64,000 bases of DNA from Scalindua sp964344685 (lineage in GTDB: Bacteria > Planctomycetota > Brocadiia > Brocadiales > Scalinduaceae): contig CAYFOK010000002.1 in assembly GCA_964344685.1 (NCBI GenBank), forward strand, positions 240,124 to 304,123, written 5' to 3'. Below are positions 54,058 to 62,727 of the stretch, piece after piece. Each line of letters opens with the position of its first letter. Within the stretch, counting starts at the first letter, position 1. Below the pieces are notes generated by a model. It was given only the letters and a program-made list of their open reading frames with translations. It did not search any database and was not told the DNA's origin. The translations under genes were made by a program, and so were the position numbers.

Positions 54058-54931
54058 CAAACCAAAAATTATAAATGAAATATTCAGGCATGATGTTTCC
54101 CTTAGTAAATATTGTTCATTCAGGACAGGGGGAGCAGCAGAGATATTTGTAGAGCCATTGGGTACTTCTGAGCTTAAGAAGGTGCTCCAGTTCTGTAAAA
54201 ATGAACAGAAGAAGGTATTTATTTTTGGAAAAGGAACCAATCTTCTCGTCAATGATAACGGTGTCCGTGGCGTAGTGATACACCTGGGAGGAATAAATTT
54301 TAAAAATGTTGAAAGAAATGGCAGAAATGTATCAGCGGGGGCTGGAGTAAACCTGCCTAAGCTTATACGTACAGTGGCCTTAAGCGGATTTGGAGGGCTG
54401 GAGGTATTGGCAGGGATTCCTGGCACTGTTGGTGGTGCAGTAATGATGAATGCAGGAGGAAAATATGGTGTTATAAGCGACACTATTTGTTCTCTGACCA
54501 CGATGACTTTAGACGGAAATATCATTAAACATATGCGCGGAGATGTAGAGTTTGAATACCGTAAGTGTAATCTAAGTGAACAAATAGTTATTGAAGTAGA
54601 ATTCCAGCTTAATGAATCGAAAATAGAAATAGTTCTGGAAAAGATGGATGAAATTTATAATGAAAAACAGGAACAGCAGCCTTTGGGAACATTCAACGCA
54701 GGAAGTGTATTTAAAAATACATCTCAATATAAGGCGGCAGAACTTATTGATAAGGCAAATCTAAAAGGCTTACAAGTGGGTGGAGCTGTTGTCTCCGAAA
54801 AACATGCAAATTTTATAGTTAACACCGGGAATGCTACCAGTACTGATATACTTAAACTGATAAAAATTATTAAAGAAACCATCAGGCAGAAATACAATGT
54901 CTCTCTGGAAGAAGAAATACATATTTGGTAA
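54044..54931 (+). CDS. murB: UDP-N-acetylenolpyruvoylglucosamine reductase
   Basis: MurB reduces the enolpyruvyl group to lactyl, completing UDP-MurNAc. The 295 residues bind FAD through SFRTGGAAEIFVEP, FGKGTNLLVNDNGVRG and AGIPGTVGGAVMMNAGG. NAGSVFKN supplies the catalytic Ser and LIDKANLKGLQVGGA the substrate-binding part. This is the short (type II) form. It overlaps murC by 14 bp. Downstream the usual ddl is displaced by the signalling island. Confidence 0.96.
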   Translation: MKMISKPKIINEIFRHDVSLSKYCSFRTGGAAEIFVEPLGTSELKKVLQFCKNEQKKVFIFGKGTNLLVNDNGVRGVVIHLGGINFKNVERNGRNVSAGAGVNLPKLIRTVALSGFGGLEVLAGIPGTVGGAVMMNAGGKYGVISDTICSLTTMTLDGNIIKHMRGDVEFEYRKCNLSEQIVIEVEFQLNESKIEIVLEKMDEIYNEKQEQQPLGTFNAGSVFKNTSQYKAAELIDKANLKGLQVGGAVVSEKHANFIVNTGNATSTDILKLIKIIKETIRQKYNVSLEEEIHIW

Positions 54932-55024
54932 CCAAACAAATATTATATTGAGAATAAAGAGGTAGAGTAAATTGCAAATGTAGTATTTCACTGAAGCATA
55001 TTGGTTTTTTCTTACAAATAAAAA

Positions 55025-55097
55025 ATGCACAGAGAATACAGAAAAAATAAAAAACCCGAAAAAAATATTAGGGTACAGTCTGTCATTCTCTGTGCAT
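55025..55097 (+). repeat. 73-bp palindromic repeat, copy 1
   Basis: The ends are ATGCACAGAGAAT and ATTCTCTGTGCAT (perfect 13-bp inverted repeats). Inside lie ACAGA/TCTGT and ACCC/GGGT pairs around an A-rich core. The copy follows murB directly and lies 23 nt before the first kinase gene. Three more copies of the same length and orientation lie downstream. Confidence 0.93.
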
Positions 55098-55120
55098 AAA
55101 ATAGTAAGGAGGCATTATAC

Positions 55121-56110
55121 ATGATGTCTGAGGTCGAGAATATATTGGGAATTGTTGTTGCGGGCAAGCATGGAATTATAAAGTCGGTTAGCCGCACTAA
55201 TGGCAGCTTGCCATCCAGCTTGGTAGGTACAAAATGGTACGATGCTTTTTCTATACCGGTTGAAGAAGTGCATATTTTGGAAGAAAGAAGCCATCAGGTT
55301 TTCAAATCATGTGGGGCCGGGGAAAAGTTATCTGTATTCTCTTCTTATGACAAGGAAGGAAGTGTTTTCGGATATCATATTTTAGTAGAAGAAAATTGTG
55401 AAGGAGAAAACTACACGCAATTCCTGAATAAAGTATCATGTCTGGGTGAAATTGCTCCTGGGATTGCCCATGAAATTAATAATCCACTGGCGTATGTGTC
55501 TGGATGGTTGCAGATGTTCCTTGCTGAAACACAAGATACGGACCCTAAAAAGAAGACCTATGAAACTCTTATCAGTGAGTTTGAACGTATAGCCACTTTA
55601 TCTAACAGCTTACTGGATTTTACAAGACAAATTCCAAAACCAAAGAAAACGTTTGATATAAATCAAGTAGTTGAAGAAGTAATAACTATGATCGGATATA
55701 CAATGAAGAATGAAAACATTGAGCTTATAGAGAATTTAACACTTTCTGAAATTGTGGTGTATGGAGATAGCAACAGGCTGAAACAGGTCTTTATAAATTT
55801 GATGCAGAATGCAAGGGACGCTATGCCAAATGGAGGATCTTTAAATATAAGTACGGATACTTATCAGGTTAATTCAGTATTGATTCAATTTCGTGATACG
55901 GGGTGTGGTATGGACCGGGACCAATTAAGTAGAGCGTTTGATCACTCCTATACTACTAAAGAGGATGGGAGAGGCTCCGGTCTGGGACTGTCAGTATGCA
56001 GGGCTATTATTAAAGAATTTGGTGGGACAATAGATTTAGAAAGTAATGTAGACAAAGGAACAGTTGTTTCAATTATATTGCCTAAATGCAGTTGGGATGA
56101 ACATGTTTAA
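55121..56110 (+). CDS. NtrB-like histidine kinase with degenerate PAS domain
   Basis: This 329-residue kinase has an N-terminal region of about 110 residues that reads as a weak PAS domain (GIVVAGKHGIIKSV ... GTKWYDAF). The HisKA phosphoacceptor is GIAHEINNPLA. The HATPase_c domain shows NLMQNARDAMPNGG, DTGCGM and GSGLGLSVCRAII. There is no membrane segment, so it senses a cytoplasmic signal or redox state. A good TAAGGAGG ribosome site follows repeat copy 1. The next gene starts right after its stop (TAAATG). Confidence 0.9.
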   Translation: MMSEVENILGIVVAGKHGIIKSVSRTNGSLPSSLVGTKWYDAFSIPVEEVHILEERSHQVFKSCGAGEKLSVFSSYDKEGSVFGYHILVEENCEGENYTQFLNKVSCLGEIAPGIAHEINNPLAYVSGWLQMFLAETQDTDPKKKTYETLISEFERIATLSNSLLDFTRQIPKPKKTFDINQVVEEVITMIGYTMKNENIELIENLTLSEIVVYGDSNRLKQVFINLMQNARDAMPNGGSLNISTDTYQVNSVLIQFRDTGCGMDRDQLSRAFDHSYTTKEDGRGSGLGLSVCRAIIKEFGGTIDLESNVDKGTVVSIILPKCSWDEHV

Positions 56111-57184
56111 ATGTCAATCAATAATAAAATCTTAGCGGTATCCAGAGAAGATGAAAATATAAGGGCGGCGGTCAAGCTTTTAGAAAGCAAGGGGTACAAT
56201 GTTTTTTTTGAAACAAGTGTCTTTCAGGCAATCGCTACGCTTACTGAGAGTAAAGTTAGTGCCATTATTCTTGATATAGATGATTTAGGTTTAAAAGAAA
56301 TGGAGTTTCTTGATGTTGCAAAAAAGATTAATCCGAATCTGTTTATTTTAATTTCCTTTTGCAGTTCAAACAGGGAAAAAGCTATTAAATATATCGAACG
56401 GGGAGCGGATTGTTATATTTTAAAACCGTTTTATATAAATGAATTATTTGCCATGATTCACAAATTTTCAGAGAGGGACAGCCGAAACAGGGATGTTTTA
56501 AATGAATCACCTGAAACGCATAAATCCATAGAACGCCTTGCACTTAGAATTGCGCATGAAGTCAATAACCCATTAACAACGATTAGCGGTCAGTTACAGC
56601 TGCGGTTAGCAGAAATGGATAGCAGCAATCCTGATTATCATGTTTTTGGGTCCCTTGAGGAGGAGTCCCGTAGAATTGCTGGCACCGTAAAATCCTTAGT
56701 CGCCTTTGCACAACCGAGAGAACCAGATAAGAAGACTGTAAACTTGAACGAAATCCTGAAAGATGTAATTTGTTCCTTTAAAGGTAAGGAGCATGAAAAA
56801 GAGGTTCAAATATTAGAATCGCTTGACGAAGACTTGCCTGAAATTTTAGCAGATAAGGAACAGATTTCCATGGTTTGCAGAAACATCATTGATAATTCAA
56901 GAAGAGCAATCAATGGAAAAGGAGGTCTGGAGATTATTACTAAAAGAGGAACGAATAACAATATAAATATTGCATTTTGCGATTCAGGCAGGGGGATTCC
57001 TTATGATGTAATTGAAAAAGTTTTTGACCCCTTCTTTGTAGTAAAAGATGAAGAGAGAGGAATGGGTTTAGGGCTTTGCGTTTCTCATGATATTATCAAA
57101 AAGCATGGAGGTACATTAACGGTAAAAAACCAGAAGGATAAGGGTACCGTTTTTCAAATTTCTCTTCCAATAGAGACAATTTAA
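56111..57184 (+). CDS. Hybrid receiver-histidine kinase
   Basis: The 357-residue protein has an N-terminal receiver-like domain (residues 5-118) and a kinase. In the receiver the acidic pair reads E13-D14, the phosphoacceptor is Asp55 (ILDID) and the switch Ser and Lys (LKPF) are present, so phosphorylation is plausible. The HisKA motif is RIAHEVNNPLT, and the ATPase has DNSRRAI, DSGRGIP and GMGLGLCVSHDII. It begins on the base after the preceding stop and is followed by the HD-GYP regulator 31 bp later, so it likely feeds phosphate to that regulator. Confidence 0.88.
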   Translation: MSINNKILAVSREDENIRAAVKLLESKGYNVFFETSVFQAIATLTESKVSAIILDIDDLGLKEMEFLDVAKKINPNLFILISFCSSNREKAIKYIERGADCYILKPFYINELFAMIHKFSERDSRNRDVLNESPETHKSIERLALRIAHEVNNPLTTISGQLQLRLAEMDSSNPDYHVFGSLEEESRRIAGTVKSLVAFAQPREPDKKTVNLNEILKDVICSFKGKEHEKEVQILESLDEDLPEILADKEQISMVCRNIIDNSRRAINGKGGLEIITKRGTNNNINIAFCDSGRGIPYDVIEKVFDPFFVVKDEERGMGLGLCVSHDIIKKHGGTLTVKNQKDKGTVFQISLPIETI

Positions 57185-57215
57185 GTATTAAGGCGTTTCA
57201 GTTAAGGAGCAAAAT

Positions 57216-58811
57216 ATGGACAAACTAATGAAAATATTAGTGGTAGATGATGAACTGAGGATATGTCATCTGATTAAAGAACTGCTCAAAGGGGAGGGAT
57301 ATCAGATCTATGTAAGTGTTTCAAGTGTTGACGCTCTGGAGATGATAAAGAGATGCAATTATCATTTGCTGATAACCGATCTAAAAATGCCCGGGATTGA
57401 TGGGCTGGAATTAATTAAAAGGGCTAAACAGGAATGTCCGGAAATCAGAGCTATAATGGTTACCGGTTATACAACTGTGGATACTGCTGTGCAGTCGTTG
57501 AGGCATGGAGTAGATGATTACATAACAAAACCATTTAATATTGTTGAGTTGAAAAGAGCTGTCAAGCAGGCCTTGCATATTCGTAAAGTCGAACTTGAGA
57601 ATATACGTATTTTAAAAGATTCGAAGCCTGCAAGCGCCGGTCTTAAAAGTCATGGGCAAAAATTATACGATAGACTTCATATAATGAGCGAACAACTTGT
57701 AGAAGCTAATAATAAGCTGGTACAAAGAGTTAATGAACTGGATACGATAAATGAGATTAGTAAAGCGATAACATCGGTATTAGATATGGATGAGCTTCTG
57801 AATTTGTGCTTGAATGAAATCATCGGAAAATTAAAGGTAAAACATAGTTCGATCATGTTAATTGATGAGAAAAGAGGTAAGTTAGTAGTCAGGGCAAGTC
57901 AAGGACACAGAAGTATGCAGGTTTTAGGTAAGACACAAAAGCTGGAAGAAGGTGTGGCCGGGTGTGTTGTACAGGATAAAAAACCAATACTGGTTAAAGA
58001 TATTAGATTTGATAGCAGGTTTAGTAGACACGAAAGGCCGGATTATAAAACGAAATCATTTGTTTCTGCACCCCTTTCACTGGGAGAGAGGGTTTTCGGA
58101 GTAATAAATATTATAGACAAGATATCTGGAGAAAGTTTCTGTGAGGCAGACGTCAATTTGCTTTGTACTATTGCTGGTCAGGTAAGCATAGCGGTAGAAA
58201 ACTCAAGGTTGTATAAGGTCCTTGAAGAAAATTGTTTTGACATGGTTAAGTTTCTTGCTGACAGCCTTGAGGCAAAAGATCACTACATGAGCGGTCATTC
58301 CCAAAGGGTAGCGGAATATACATCTTCTATTGCAAATATAATGGGAGTGTCTGACAGGGAAAAAAATACATTACTGCATGCTTCGTTGTTACATGACATT
58401 GGTAAAATAGGTATTTCAGAATTAATATTCAATAAGCCTGATAAGTTAAATGACATAGAATACGAAACAATAAAATCTCATCCTGCAAGAGGAGAAGAAA
58501 TAATAAAGCGACTAGGTTTTCTTGAAAAGTCAATCTGCCATATTAGAGGCCATCATGAGAGCTTTGATGGCAGTGGATATCCGGATAGATTAGGTGGTGA
58601 AGATTTGCCACTTCTAACGAAAATCATAACGGTAGCTGACGCCTTTGACGCAATGACATCAGAAAGGACTTATCGGCAATCATTGAAGATTGACAATGCA
58701 ATGTTAGAACTCAAAAGAATGTCAGGAAAACAATTTGACCCTTACGTTGTAGATGCTTTTGCTTCCAGTGAAATAGTCAGGAAGAAATCAAATTTAGAAT
58801 CTGGCTATTAA
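57216..58811 (+). CDS. Response regulator REC-GAF-HD-GYP (c-di-GMP phosphodiesterase-like), copy A
   Basis: In 531 residues it has a receiver (1-125; VVDDE, phospho-Asp in LLITDLKMPG, KPFN), a coiled coil, a GAF domain (about 180-335) and an HD-GYP domain. HDIGK lies at residue 393 and HHESFDGSGYPDRLGG at 446, so the metal ligands and the GYP signature are intact. It should hydrolyse cyclic di-GMP when phosphorylated. The ATG follows TAAGGAGC. It is nearly a duplicate of the gene at 59073. Confidence 0.93.
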   Translation: MDKLMKILVVDDELRICHLIKELLKGEGYQIYVSVSSVDALEMIKRCNYHLLITDLKMPGIDGLELIKRAKQECPEIRAIMVTGYTTVDTAVQSLRHGVDDYITKPFNIVELKRAVKQALHIRKVELENIRILKDSKPASAGLKSHGQKLYDRLHIMSEQLVEANNKLVQRVNELDTINEISKAITSVLDMDELLNLCLNEIIGKLKVKHSSIMLIDEKRGKLVVRASQGHRSMQVLGKTQKLEEGVAGCVVQDKKPILVKDIRFDSRFSRHERPDYKTKSFVSAPLSLGERVFGVINIIDKISGESFCEADVNLLCTIAGQVSIAVENSRLYKVLEENCFDMVKFLADSLEAKDHYMSGHSQRVAEYTSSIANIMGVSDREKNTLLHASLLHDIGKIGISELIFNKPDKLNDIEYETIKSHPARGEEIIKRLGFLEKSICHIRGHHESFDGSGYPDRLGGEDLPLLTKIITVADAFDAMTSERTYRQSLKIDNAMLELKRMSGKQFDPYVVDAFASSEIVRKKSNLESGY

Positions 58812-58927
58812 TAATGGATAATTATACAAAACTAGAGAGGGCTCTCTAATCGGGCTGTAATAACTGAGAGTCTGTGACATTGATAGTGGTATTAACGAAT
58901 TAAGGAGCAAAGGGAATGACAAATAAA

Positions 58928-59000
58928 ATGCACAGAGAATACAGAAAAAATAAAAAAACCCGAAAAACCTTTAGGGTACAGTCTGTTATTCTCTGTGCAT
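58928..59000 (+). repeat. 73-bp palindromic repeat, copy 2
   Basis: This copy has the same 13-bp ends and same orientation as copy 1, with changes only in the A-rich core and loop. It starts 117 nt after the copy A stop and lies 72 nt before the copy B start. Confidence 0.93.
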
Positions 59001-59072
59001 ATAAAAATTGATAGTGCTAAATCATTTTAAAGAGAAACTAATTGAGTAACAGTATGCTTTCAGGAGGGAGAA

Positions 59073-60668
59073 ATGAGTAAGCAAATAAGGATATTAGTTG
59101 TAGATGATGAGCCTAAGATATGCCATTTAATTGAAGAACTGCTCAGACTGGAAGGCTTCATCGTAGATGTAAGCTTTTCCGGCATGGACGCGCTGCAGAT
59201 GATAAAAAGAGAAGATTATCAAATGCTGTTGACTGATCTGAAAATGCCAGGGATTGATGGGCTGGAATTAATAAAAAAGGCCAAAAAGGAGCGTCCTGAT
59301 ATCAGGGCGATAATGGTTACCGGTTATGCTACTGTTGATACTGCGGTGCAGTCATTGAGGCATGGAGTAGATGACTACATTACAAAACCATTTAATATTT
59401 TTGAGTTGAAAAAAGCGGTACAACAGACCTTACATACCCGTCAGGTTGCAATGGAAAATGCGCAATTATTAAAGGATTTGAAGAAGGCGAATCGTGAGCT
59501 TAGTATCAATAAGAATGGATTAGTAGAAAAGGTGCAGATAACCGGAGAACAGCTTACAATGGCCCAGAAAGAGCTTGTACAGAGAATTGATGAGCTGGCA
59601 ACGGTAAATGAGATTAGCAAGGCTATCACTTCGGTATTGGATATGGATGAGCTACTGAGCTTGTGCCTGAAAGAGATTAACGAGAAGCTAAAGGTAAAAC
59701 ACAGTTCAATCATGCTTATTGATGATGAGGGAGACGGCCTGGTAGTTAAAGCGTGTCATGGTGACAGAAGTAAACAGGCCCTGGGAAAGACTCAAAAGAT
59801 AGATGAGGGAGTCGCAGGGCGCGTTGTAACAGATAGGAAACCTATCCTGGTCACGGATATCAGACGTGATAACAGATTTAACAGAAGCGAAAGGCCCGAT
59901 TACAAAACAAAATCATTTGTTTCTGCACCTCTCATAGTGGAAGAAAGGATTCTTGGTGTAATAAACGTTATAGACAAGGTTTCAGGTGAAAGCTTCTGTG
60001 AGACAGATGTTAAACTTCTTTGTACTATTGCGGGGCAGGTAAGTATTGCGGTAGAGAATGCAAGGCTGTACGAGGCACTGGAAGCAAATTGTTTTAATAT
60101 GGTTACGTCTCTGGCTAAAAGCCTTGAGGCTAAAGATAAGTATACCAGCGGTCATTCTCAAAGAGTTTCGGAATATTCATCTGTAATGGCTAGGATAATG
60201 GGAGTGTCTGACAAAGATATGAAAACTTTACGCCATGCCGCATTGTTACATGATATTGGTAAGATAGGTATTTCTGAGTTTATAATCAACAAAACAGACA
60301 AATTGAATGATTCGGAATTTAACACAATAAAATCCCATCCTTCTACAGGTGAACAGATTATAAAACCTTTAACTTTTCTTGATGACTCGATACACCATAT
60401 TAGAGGTCATCATGAGAGTTTTGATGGCAGAGGGTACCCGGATAGATTGGGAGGAGATGATTTGCCACTATTGACTAAAATAATGACTGTAGCTGACGCG
60501 TTCGATGCAATGACATCAGACAGAACATATCGGTCATCAATGAAAACAAATAAGGCAATATCAGAACTGAAAAGAGTAGCGGGAAAGCAGTTTGATCCTG
60601 AAGTAGTAGACGCTTTTGCTTCCAGTGAAATAGTCAAAATGAAATCAGATTTAGAAACTAGTTATTAA
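59073..60668 (+). CDS. Response regulator REC-GAF-HD-GYP, copy B
   Basis: It has the same 531-residue length and domain order as copy A, with the same residue positions for HDIGK (393) and GRGYPDRLGG (HD-GYP; RGYP instead of SGYP). The receiver is VVDDEPKICHL with Asp in LLTDLKMPG. Sequence is closely similar to copy A throughout, most divergent in the coiled coil. The 3' flanks of both genes also match, so copies arose by tandem duplication of a unit of about 1,857 bp. GGAGGG precedes the start. Confidence 0.93.
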   Translation: MSKQIRILVVDDEPKICHLIEELLRLEGFIVDVSFSGMDALQMIKREDYQMLLTDLKMPGIDGLELIKKAKKERPDIRAIMVTGYATVDTAVQSLRHGVDDYITKPFNIFELKKAVQQTLHTRQVAMENAQLLKDLKKANRELSINKNGLVEKVQITGEQLTMAQKELVQRIDELATVNEISKAITSVLDMDELLSLCLKEINEKLKVKHSSIMLIDDEGDGLVVKACHGDRSKQALGKTQKIDEGVAGRVVTDRKPILVTDIRRDNRFNRSERPDYKTKSFVSAPLIVEERILGVINVIDKVSGESFCETDVKLLCTIAGQVSIAVENARLYEALEANCFNMVTSLAKSLEAKDKYTSGHSQRVSEYSSVMARIMGVSDKDMKTLRHAALLHDIGKIGISEFIINKTDKLNDSEFNTIKSHPSTGEQIIKPLTFLDDSIHHIRGHHESFDGRGYPDRLGGDDLPLLTKIMTVADAFDAMTSDRTYRSSMKTNKAISELKRVAGKQFDPEVVDAFASSEIVKMKSDLETSY

Positions 60669-61065
60669 TAATGGAAAATCTAACCAAACAAGAGAGGGCT
60701 TTCTAATCATGCTGTAATAACTGAGAAATTAAGGCAAAGAACAGTAGGCGTTAACGAGTTAAGAAGGAATGAAATAGTAAATAGAATGCACAGAGAATAC
60801 AGAAAACATAAAAAACCCGAAAAAACTATTAGGGTACCGTCTGTAATTCTCTGTGCATAGAATATAGAGCTGAATTTAGAGAAACAAATCTGCATGAAGT
60901 GAAAGAGAAATGGGGCTGATTTTGGGCTTTTGTGCCTTTGATTACAATATAAAAAAGGTACAAGAGGCCCTGATCGAAGAAAAACGAAAGAAGGATGAAA
61001 ATGTTTTTCAATTTACATTTCCAGTAGATACTAATTCAGTAACAGAATATCCGGGAGGAGCAAAA
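60669..61065. other. Intergenic with repeat copy 3
   Basis: The 397 bp hold the 3' flank shared with copy A, repeat copy 3 and a leader. A longer reading of the lone receiver from 60910 adds 52 residues (FDYNIKKVQEALIEEKR, ENVFQFTFPV); it could be the remnant of a kinase end, but the ribosome site favours 61066. Confidence 0.5.
60786..60858 (+). repeat. 73-bp palindromic repeat, copy 3
   Basis: This copy has the same 13-bp perfect ends and orientation, and is placed 118 nt after the copy B stop, as copy 2 is after copy A. Confidence 0.93.
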
Positions 61066-61458
61066 ATGGATAAGCAAATAAGAATATTAGTTGTAGATGA
61101 CGAACCCAGAATATGCCATTTGATAGAAGATGTGCTTGTTAAGGAAGGTTATACGGTTGATATAAGCTTTTCAGGTACTGATGCGCTACAGATGATAAAG
61201 ATATATGATTACCATCTGCTGATAACAGATCTAGATATGCCGGGGATTGACGGCCTGGAACTGATACAGAAGATAAAGAAACAGAATTCAGAAATCAGGG
61301 TTATAATGATTACAGGTAATACAAAAGTTGATCTAGTTACCCTCTCCCTGAGGTACGGAATCAATGACTATATAAACAAGCCATTTAATATTACGAAGTT
61401 GAGAGAAGCGGTAAAACAGACTTTATGTTCCCACAAGATAGTACTGAGGAATTTGTGA
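61066..61458 (+). CDS. Stand-alone receiver domain protein
   Basis: This 130-residue protein is a single receiver domain (RILVVDDEPRICHLIE, phospho-Asp in LLITDLDMPG, MITGNT with switch Thr, NKPFN) with no output domain. It resembles the receivers of the two HD-GYP proteins and probably derives from a third, truncated copy. The ATG at 61066 follows GGGAGGAG, so the upstream 52-residue extension is not needed. It could act as a phosphate sink or CheY-like signal. Confidence 0.9.
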   Translation: MDKQIRILVVDDEPRICHLIEDVLVKEGYTVDISFSGTDALQMIKIYDYHLLITDLDMPGIDGLELIQKIKKQNSEIRVIMITGNTKVDLVTLSLRYGINDYINKPFNITKLREAVKQTLCSHKIVLRNL

Positions 61459-61552
61459 TTTTAAGAAAAAGAGATTTTGTACCAGCCTGTCGGCTGAACA
61501 TACTTCAATATTGAGCTGAAATTTTTAGGGTTATTTTGCCTCAAAAATAAAA

Positions 61553-61625
61553 ATGCACAGAGAATACAGAGAAAATAATAAAACCCGCAAAAATATTAGG
61601 GTGCAGTCTGATATTCTCTGTGCAT
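61553..61625 (+). repeat. 73-bp palindromic repeat, copy 4
   Basis: It has the same 13-bp perfect ends; the inner right arm differs slightly (TCTGAT). It lies 21 nt before ddl and marks the right limit of the island. Confidence 0.93.
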
Positions 61626-61646
61626 ATATTCTAATTAAACTAAACC

Positions 61647-62651
61647 ATGTCTGATGAAAAATATATTGTAGTATTGATGGGGGGCATATCTCCGGAAAGA
61701 GAAATTTCATTACAGTCCGGTAAAGCGGTTGCAAATGCCCTGTCAAAGGATAATAACAATGTTATCAAAATAATTGTTAATGATGACATGGTTAATGAAC
61801 TTGACAATTACAAAATAGATGTGGCTTTTATTGCTCTTCACGGATACTTCGGGGAAGATGGTGGTGTTCAGGAGGTCCTGAAATCCAAAGGCATTCCATA
61901 TACCGGTTCCGGAGTTTCAGCAAGCAGACTTGCAATGAACAAGGTAGAGTCTAAGGATAGCTTCAGGAAAAGCAATATACCAACTCCGGATAATCTAGTC
62001 GTCTCTGCGGAACAAAGCGTATCGGAGATTACAAAAGCTGTTAAAAGTTTGAAGCTTCCTGTGATAACCAAGCCGGTATGTAATGGCTCAAGTATTGGGA
62101 TATCTGTAATTAAAGAATATGCAGAAATAAAAAAAGCGATTGAACATACGGGCCGCTATAGTAAAGAAATTCTTGTTGAAGAGTACATTGAGGGGCGGGA
62201 ACTGGCTGTCAGTGTCCTGAATGATAAAGCTCTTCCGGTGATAGAAATAAGGACTGCAACCGGGCTTTACGACTATGATGCAAAATATAAAAGCGATACA
62301 ACCCAGTACAAGGTTATTACACCTGCTGAAGAATCATCAGATACTACATTATCTCACGATGTTTATAACAGGGTACAGGAACTGGCGATTCGTTCGCATG
62401 AATGCCTTGGTTGCCGTACCTTCTCTCGAGTAGATATGATTTTGAATAAAGATGACGACATATACGTTCTTGAGGTTAATACAATCCCCGGTTTTACTGA
62501 AAGAAGTCTGCTGCCAAAGGCGGCAGCTGCAGCAAATATCAGTTTTCCAGAACTATGCAATACTATTGTAAATTCTGCGTGTAAACACTCTTTCAAGTCA
62601 GAACAGACTGTTCGGACAGGTATTCATGATAAGAATACAGCTGGAATATAG
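61647..62651 (+). CDS. ddl: D-alanine:D-alanine ligase
   Basis: Ddl makes the D-Ala-D-Ala dipeptide used by MurF. The 334 residues open VVLMGGISPEREISLQSG and carry ALHGYFGEDGGVQEVL, the ATP-grasp part with LPVITKPVCNGSSIGI and the late EVNTIPGFTERSLLPKAA. The start lies 21 nt after repeat copy 4 and has no clear Shine-Dalgarno. Its usual neighbour murB is separated from it by 6.7 kb of signalling genes. Confidence 0.96.
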   Translation: MSDEKYIVVLMGGISPEREISLQSGKAVANALSKDNNNVIKIIVNDDMVNELDNYKIDVAFIALHGYFGEDGGVQEVLKSKGIPYTGSGVSASRLAMNKVESKDSFRKSNIPTPDNLVVSAEQSVSEITKAVKSLKLPVITKPVCNGSSIGISVIKEYAEIKKAIEHTGRYSKEILVEEYIEGRELAVSVLNDKALPVIEIRTATGLYDYDAKYKSDTTQYKVITPAEESSDTTLSHDVYNRVQELAIRSHECLGCRTFSRVDMILNKDDDIYVLEVNTIPGFTERSLLPKAAAAANISFPELCNTIVNSACKHSFKSEQTVRTGIHDKNTAGI

Positions 62652-62727
62652 AACGGGGTAGGCTGGACTTTTTTGCTTGCCGTAAATATTACTTGAGATT
62701 TTATTTTTTAATTTATTTACAGAAACA

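Noticed and set aside
60910..61065. 52-residue N-terminal extension of the lone receiver protein
   Set aside because: The strong GGGAGGAG site just before 61066 and the receiver fold start there; the extension is probably leader or kinase remnant.
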